This document shows, piece by piece, positions 7,424 through 12,283 of a stretch of 15,143 nucleotides of DNA; within the stretch, counting starts at the first letter, position 1, and each line of letters starts with the position of its first letter. This stretch comes from Zancudomyces culisetae (taxonomy: Eukaryota > Kickxellomycota > Harpellomycetes > Harpellales > Legeriomycetaceae): positions 1 through 15,143 of the forward strand of contig LSSK01001222.1 in NCBI GenBank assembly GCA_001969505.1, given 5' to 3'. The notes beneath the pieces are model-generated. The model did not search any database. It was given only the letters and a program-made list of their open reading frames with translations, and was not told where the DNA came from. Both the position numbers and the translations under genes were made by a program.

Positions 7424-8746
7424 TTACCAAGTGGGTCTAGAAGAATTCTTTGCTAAATCAATCATCTTCCATCCTGCTGTAATTGGATTATCCATGTTTT
7501 CAACAATCTTGGTAAATATAGCCACATAAGTACACGCTTCAATCAAATCCTCTCTTCCCGATACTATTTCATTGCTTATTGCATTTCTAAACACATTGTT
7601 TTCCTGTGTTTGGAAGGTAATGATAATCACTGGTACATCATTATCCAAAATCTTTGCCGAATGGAAATCCACGTGTCTCAAGTCTAATATCTTACAGTCT
7701 GAGATTAACCCTTGCTGCTGTTGTGCTGTAATTATTGCACTCAATACATTATAGCTAGCCTCAGAACACCATTCCTTCAACGTACCAACATCTCCATTCA
7801 AGTACGCATCCATCACCTCTGGAATTATATATTCCCGCAGCTCTTTCAAAAACTTGTCTATTGTAAATTCATAATCGATTGTATCTCTAATCGTTCGCAA
7901 TGCTGTCGCTGACTCTGTCTCATTCACAAAAAATCCAAACACTCCTCCTATTCTCTCCTTTATATTCCGTCCAAATTCCACCACTGGATTCTCACTCTCT
8001 CCAAGCTTCTTTTGTGCATTGAATATCCCCTGCATAACTGAACTATTCGCCTTGAAATTCTCCCAACTTTCTTTCCACTTCGAATCATGGTGCAACACCA
8101 TCCCTTGTCCCGACTCTGGATTCGCCTTAACTACTCTTCCTTTCCCCTTTCTGTACTCCTCAAATGTCTTTGCCCGGTTTGTTGTACTCAACACTCGGTT
8201 CGCTCTTCGCTTCTCCTTGTCCGTATACCCTCCATATCTCCCACCAACCTCATCCACGTATGAACTAACATTACTCGCTACACTCTTGTATACTTGTGTC
8301 TTTTTAATTGGTTCTGCCGCCACAGACGCCACATTTTCCACTACCTTTGCTGTACTGGCAATTGCACTCCCCGTAGCTTTAGCCACTTGTGAATCCGCCA
8401 CTTTACTAATCCCTTCTCCCAACACTCCCCCGACTGCCACTACCGTCTTTTTAATTGCCTCCGCACTCTTTGATGTTGCCTCCTTGGCTTTTTGCATCGA
8501 TTCGGATTCTGTTACTGCCGAGGTTTTGTCGCCAATCAGTTTGACACTATCCTTGAATTCCTGATTCTCCTTCATTTGTTTCTTTAGCGAATCTGCGAAT
8601 GCCTTTATTGGGCTCACATGCCCTCCATTTGAATACAACTTGACCCCAATTGGTGCAAGTACTTGTACCTGTGGATTTACTATTTTTTTGCTTATAAGGC
8701 TAGGTCCTGTCCTTAGTACTACTCTTTTGTATATTCCCGAATACAT
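7424..8746 (-). CDS. TIM44: Mitochondrial import inner membrane translocase subunit Tim44
   Basis: Tim44 is a matrix protein bound to the inner membrane. It tethers mtHsp70 to the TIM23 channel to drive presequence protein import. This one has 440 residues, close to yeast Tim44 (431). The start is fixed by an in-frame TAA six bases upstream. Residues 1-40 are basic and hydroxylated with few acids, ending LYSNGG, a plausible processing site. Family landmarks follow in order: SPIKAFADSLKKQ (45-57), a Lys/Ala-rich helical region, RYGGYTDKEKRR (170-181), SENPVVEFGRNI (251-262), and FLKELREYIIPEVMDAYLNGD (299-319, leading into the C-terminal membrane-binding fold). The C-terminal domain covers about 283-440 and ends GWKMIDLAKNSSRPTW. 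It appears complete and without introns. Identification is secure. Confidence 0.95.
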   Translation of the reverse strand: MYSGIYKRVVLRTGPSLISKKIVNPQVQVLAPIGVKLYSNGGHVSPIKAFADSLKKQMKENQEFKDSVKLIGDKTSAVTESESMQKAKEATSKSAEAIKKTVVAVGGVLGEGISKVADSQVAKATGSAIASTAKVVENVASVAAEPIKKTQVYKSVASNVSSYVDEVGGRYGGYTDKEKRRANRVLSTTNRAKTFEEYRKGKGRVVKANPESGQGMVLHHDSKWKESWENFKANSSVMQGIFNAQKKLGESENPVVEFGRNIKERIGGVFGFFVNETESATALRTIRDTIDYEFTIDKFLKELREYIIPEVMDAYLNGDVGTLKEWCSEASYNVLSAIITAQQQQGLISDCKILDLRHVDFHSAKILDNDVPVIIITFQTQENNVFRNAISNEIVSGREDLIEACTYVAIFTKIVENMDNPITAGWKMIDLAKNSSRPTW

Positions 8747-8979
8747 CTTTTATTCTATTTTAGTTTTATTCTATTCTATGTTTTTTTTTTACTTTTTTTT
8801 TTGTATAATTTGAAATTTTAAAAAGTTATATTTTACTTCACAACCCTATTTTTTTTTTATGTATCTAAGAGCTAGTACTTTTTTTTTTTTGCTGTTCTTT
8901 TTTTTTTATGCTTTATCTAAAAACTTATAAATCGACACTTTGCTAAATCATAATTTACCACCATAAATCGTTAGCGAGT

Positions 8980-9001
8980 AAAAAAAAAAAAAATTTTTTT
9001 T
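8980..9001. promoter_or_regulatory. A14T8 block upstream of TIM44
   Basis: Fourteen A are followed by eight T. The junction is about 248 bases upstream of the TIM44 ATG. This matches in type and distance the blocks before the 2982 gene and uS14m. Confidence 0.45.
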
Positions 9002-9267
9002 AAAGAATATTTTGGAATCGTTATGATAAATTTTCTTGGTATAACAATTTTCATCAATAAACCACTCCAATCAATCATTTCCTACTTTTATTCTTTCTCC
9101 CTTTATTTGCTTTATAGACTTTTACCAAACTATACTGAAATGATGCAGAAATAAGACGAGAAAAAAAGCTAGGAAAGAAGGAAGTTGAGAAGAAATAAAG
9201 TAGAGGAAGAGGAGGTGATGGTGGTGGTGGCAAAGGTTTGTGTGTATAAAAGCAAAAGTGTGCTAGA

Positions 9268-9300
9268 TGCTTAACCAACCTTCTTGGTTTGCTTAACCAA
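9268..9300. promoter_or_regulatory. Alternating AACCAA / TTGGTT half-site array
   Basis: AACCAA at 9273-9278, TTGGTT at 9284-9289 and AACCAA at 9295-9300 are spaced exactly 11 bases start to start, so all three face the same side of the helix. The outer two are part of an 11-base direct repeat, TGCTTAACCAA (9268-9278 and 9290-9300). This looks like a multi-site operator. It lies about 530 bases upstream of TIM44 and 500 beyond the MGST3-like stop. The binding factor is unknown. Confidence 0.4.
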
Positions 9301-9452
9301 TTAAATTATCCAAATTTTAAATAATGAAAATAATGCAAGAATCATTTAATTCCTTACATTTTTAAAAAAAAATGGAATGTGGAATTGTCATGTCCTGTGC
9401 AAAGTATTATTAATTAGTGCTGTTTTTTTTTTAACCTTCAACTAAACTGTTC

Positions 9453-9470
9453 TTGGCAATACGTGGCCAA
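9453..9470. promoter_or_regulatory. TTGGC / GCCAA inverted repeat around an ACGTG core
   Basis: Five-base arms TTGGC (9453-9457) and GCCAA (9466-9470) flank eight bases that contain ACGTG, the half-site typical of bZIP/bHLH proteins. It is short and may be chance. Confidence 0.25.
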
Positions 9471-9481
9471 AGATATTTTCT

Positions 9482-9497
9482 TGTACATTTTTGTACA
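9482..9497. repeat. Paired TGTACA palindromes separated by TTTT
   Basis: Two self-complementary TGTACA hexamers (9482-9487 and 9492-9497) with four T between them make a 16-base direct repeat with 10-base spacing, one helical turn. No function is known to me. Confidence 0.35.
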
Positions 9498-9802
9498 GTA
9501 CTAGTAGAGTTACTATGAATAACAGGATCGGTTTAAATACATGTAATAATAATTAGAGTGTATATGCTCCAGAAAACATTTCTGAAACCATATGGGAATG
9601 TATCATTTTTCTTTTCACTTTGTTCATCACTGATTTTATGCACCCAGAGTTATTTTCTCACTTGAACCAAAACGATTATCAAACATGTGTGTTTAGTTAC
9701 ATAGTGTTTCAGTTTATTAAAAAACTATTCAAAAGGAAATAAAAGAAAGAAAAATATTAATAACAAATTATAGTAAATCGATCATTATAGAAGGAAGCTA
9801 GA

Positions 9803-10249
9803 TTAATTGCCGTTTTTAAAAGCAAAATAAATTCCTACAAAGGATGTTACAAGGTTGGCAATAGCACTAAGGTTTGCAGTGATAGCTCCTGCCATGCGAC
9901 CCTTTGGTCCAAATTTGGTATATCCCTGGGCATACAAGAAACGACCAACCACATAGACGGCACCAAGAGCAGCAGAGAATCTGGGGAAGTACAATCCACC
10001 CAACAATACTCCGCCTACAGCAATTGGAAGCTGTTCAACATAGTTTTGGTGAACTCTGATGGCAGAGTTGAATTCTACCCACTCTTTGTCTGACAATTTG
10101 GAGGCATATCTTCCACATCCCATATCTGGATAGTCAATCTTGTACTTTCTTCTTGAATGTCCGCAAGCTACACCTGCTAGTTGGCACTGGAGGAGCATGG
10201 CTGCTGCTGCCAAAATATTGTATCTGTAATCACCGTTTAGATCTACCAT
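9803..10249 (-). CDS. MAPEG-family microsomal glutathione S-transferase 3-like protein
   Basis: This 148-residue integral membrane protein matches MGST3, an endoplasmic-reticulum or outer-mitochondrial enzyme with glutathione transferase and peroxidase activity towards lipid substrates. Four hydrophobic segments fit the MAPEG fold: about 10-30, 74-92, 93-112 and 122-145. Diagnostic residues are present: RKYKIDYP (34-41), RVHQNYVE (65-72, the RxHxNxxE glutathione-site motif) and GRFLYAQGY (102-110, containing the conserved Arg and Tyr). Length fits the family (about 150). The start is supported by an in-frame stop 15 bases upstream. Between the first segment and the RVHQN motif lies a slightly longer hydrophilic loop (41-62) than in human MGST3. 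S. cerevisiae has no MAPEG gene that I recall, so this points to a yeast that has kept it. Family call is firm; exact substrate is unknown. Confidence 0.88.
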   Translation of the reverse strand: MVDLNGDYRYNILAAAAMLLQCQLAGVACGHSRRKYKIDYPDMGCGRYASKLSDKEWVEFNSAIRVHQNYVEQLPIAVGGVLLGGLYFPRFSAALGAVYVVGRFLYAQGYTKFGPKGRMAGAITANLSAIANLVTSFVGIYFAFKNGN

Positions 10250-11202
10250 TTTTGCTGTTTGTTATACCAAGTTATGTATTAGTATATGATTAAACTATTG
10301 GAATTTGGAATATTTTTATTTTCTGATTTATTTTTGTAAAATACTTGCTTGTTATATACTTTTTTTTAAAATAATTGATGTATCGAGACTTCTATTTTAC
10401 CAAACATATCTATTCCATTTTATTCTGTGTCATTCGATTTGCTCCTAAACCAAAAATGAAATTTAAATACAAATACACCTTTATGTTTCAACTTTTGCCT
10501 AGAGTTTCCACGTTGTAAATTAAATATGGAACGCAAGACAATCCAAAAAAATGCCATTAATTTTTTACTATTTCTATCTTTCCAGTATTTAATTTGACGC
10601 TTGTATTTCGGAACTCGTTTATTGCTTAAACAAAAAAAAAATAAAAGAGATTGATTTGACAAGGGGATTTAAATACTAGCTACAGTTGATTTGAAATACA
10701 AACTCCACTGCTTACTAATTAATCCCTGATGTTTTTTTTCCCTTATTTCCTTGATCTCCAAGCATCAACAAAAAATCAAATAATAGGAATGAAAAAAATC
10801 CAGTACAAACTCTATAAAAAAGTGGTCTTATATGAGAATACTAAACTTACAACGCGACCAGTACTTGGTTGGACTGTTAATCTGGATTGCATTTCCATCT
10901 ATCCGAATTAAAAAAATCTTGATATATATATCTTGGAATGTTGTTAATTCAACTACTTTTTCTTTCTTATTTCATTGTTTATGAAGTAAGAAAAAAAGAG
11001 AAACTCTTTGAAAAAATATATAACAGGTCTTGTCTTACTCTTTAACGATCATAAAAAAAGATGAGTATTGTTGTTGTTGAAGGGAGGCGGAATTAAACAG
11101 ACTGGAAGCTCTAGATCGATAATGCGATATAATGGTGTACCTCACCTACAACTGGAGATGTTTTCAAATATGTCTACTTGGATACTTTACAAAGAGATTT
11201 AT

Positions 11203-11222
11203 CTAGATTGAACTAGATTGAA
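11203..11222. repeat. 10-bp tandem duplication CTAGATTGAA x2
   Basis: Two perfect adjacent copies occur in the non-coding spacer, flanked by partial CTAG-containing similarity. It may be a slippage product or a pair of binding sites. Confidence 0.6.
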
Positions 11223-11403
11223 CTCTAGGTATCACAAATATGTATTGAGGGTCAATATGGTAAAGCTCATTCAACTTGTTTGTTTTTTTTACAATTGGTG
11301 CTAGGTATATACTGCTACTACTACTACTGTTAATATCACAGAATGGACTTTATTGTTCCGCAATGATGAACTAATGTTCTAGAAATATTGAAATGTCGAG
11401 ATC

Positions 11404-11435
11404 CTTTAGTGGCACAGTGCGCTGTGCATCTAAAG
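11404..11435. repeat. Strong imperfect hairpin with two 6-bp stems
   Basis: CTTTAG (11404-11409) pairs with CTAAAG (11430-11435), and GCACAG (11412-11417) pairs with CTGTGC (11422-11427). A 2x2 internal loop separates the stems and a four-base TGCG loop caps them. It is GC-richer than its surroundings. It could be a dimer-binding operator or a structured RNA element. No protein frame covers it. Confidence 0.5.
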
Positions 11436-11743
11436 AGAGAATCGTGTTAGTATATTTATAGGCACCAACCACGCAGTATCACACCACCTTTTTTGGGTAA
11501 TGTATCTTTTATATATCCTTCTGTCCAGGAAAATCTAATGGCTTTATTCCAACTTTGATTGACGCTAGAATAATAATGGGGATTAATCTTATCACCTAAT
11601 AATATTTAACCAATAGCTAGTGTCAATTGCTATTTTTTTTTCAATGCCAATTATCTCCTTCATAACTCAAAAATCCTTTTATTCATATGTTCTCTTTTTA
11701 AATACACTGTGATTATTTGTTTGCTTACCTGAAAAATCTAAAC

Positions 11744-11763
11744 AAAAAAAAAATTTTTTTTTT
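11744..11763. promoter_or_regulatory. A10T10 perfect palindrome upstream of the ABCC gene
   Basis: Ten A are followed by ten T, a 20-base perfect palindrome, about 530 bases before the ABCC ATG. It is the longest symmetric member of the four AnTn blocks. The greater distance could reflect a longer leader. Confidence 0.4.
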
Positions 11764-11765
11764 CT

Positions 11766-11783
11766 AGTTTCGAGCTAGAAACT
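11766..11783. promoter_or_regulatory. AGTTTC / GAAACT inverted repeat overlapping TTCTAG / CTAGAA
   Basis: AGTTTC (11766-11771) and GAAACT (11778-11783) are perfect inverted arms six bases apart. TTCTAG (11762-11767) and CTAGAA (11775-11780) form a second overlapping pair. The TTC and GAA units resemble heat-shock-element parts, but the canonical two-base gap is absent. Confidence 0.3.
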
Positions 11784-11858
11784 GCGGAAAAGGAAAAAAA
11801 AATAAAAAAATGGCACAACTGTACTTACTGTACCACAACACCTTAAATTATCCGCAGT
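11781..11858. promoter_or_regulatory. Inverted pair of ACTGCGGA elements in the ABCC promoter
   Basis: ACTGCGGA (11781-11788) and its exact reverse complement TCCGCAGT (11851-11858) face each other across 62 bases. CGG/CCG triplets are the contact points of fungal zinc-cluster regulators. TCCGCGGA-type drug-response elements in yeasts control ABC pumps, and these are similar but not identical. A direct repeat CTGTAC (11819-11824 and 11828-11833) lies between them. Control of the transporter by a zinc-cluster protein is inferred. Confidence 0.4.
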
Positions 11859-12283
11859 AATTTTTTTTTTTCAGGATTTTTTTTTCCTTTCAAGCCTCCT
11901 CCGCTCACTATTTCAGATTTACTATTTAAACTAAAGCTTTTCTTTAGAAATTAAGAGATAAACTGATATTGAGGGAAAGAAAAAGCCCTTAAAAAAAAGT
12001 CAAAGAGGTTAATACCAAGAAGAAGCTTTGAGCGCAGGGTTTTCATTCAGCTAATTCTTTGTGGTTTAACGCGATCAGTTTTGATCAATCTTGTATATAG
12101 TTTTGAATGAGTCGAATAGGAATCACGGTTATTGGAATTTTGAACGATAAACTTGAATATTTCTAGATTTTAGAACTTTTTCCTCCTCAATTAATCTTCT
12201 AAAAACGTAGATATAGAGTAGAGTGCAAGGACAAGAAAAAGGAAAAGAATAAGAATACAACAAAAGTAAAATTGCAAAGAGAA

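Larger units (their letters stand above)
8747..9802. other. Spacer: TIM44 promoter and MGST3-like 3' region
   Basis: About 1 kb holds no gene I can support. A 67-codon minus-strand frame at 9075-9278 is proline/serine low complexity from a purine-rich stretch. The TIM44 side contains several A/T homopolymers of 8-12 bases. Further out are an A14T8 block, an alternating half-site array and two short palindromic elements, listed separately. Confidence 0.7.
10250..12283. other. Two-kilobase gene-free spacer upstream of the ABCC gene
   Basis: I find no convincing gene. The longest frames (10420-10662 minus and 10729-10911 plus) are short, Lys/Phe-rich and resemble nothing I know. No tRNA-like or rRNA-like sequence is seen. 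The right half (11740-12283) looks like the ABCC promoter and leader. The middle holds a tandem repeat and a strong hairpin. An unannotated non-coding RNA or a small intron-bearing gene cannot be excluded by eye. Confidence 0.6.

Noticed and set aside
8019-8564. 181-codon plus-strand open frame
   Set aside because: It lies entirely antisense within TIM44, whose minus-strand protein matches its family end to end. The plus frame is Ser/Thr/Leu/Ala low complexity and a shadow.
9075-9278. 67-codon minus-strand frame with a proline run
   Set aside because: It comes from a purine-rich low-complexity stretch, has no recognisable domain, and overlaps no conserved signal.
10420-10911. Two small frames (80 codons minus, 60 codons plus) in the large spacer
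   Set aside because: Both are Lys/Phe/Ser-rich, as expected from AT-rich random sequence, with no family resemblance.
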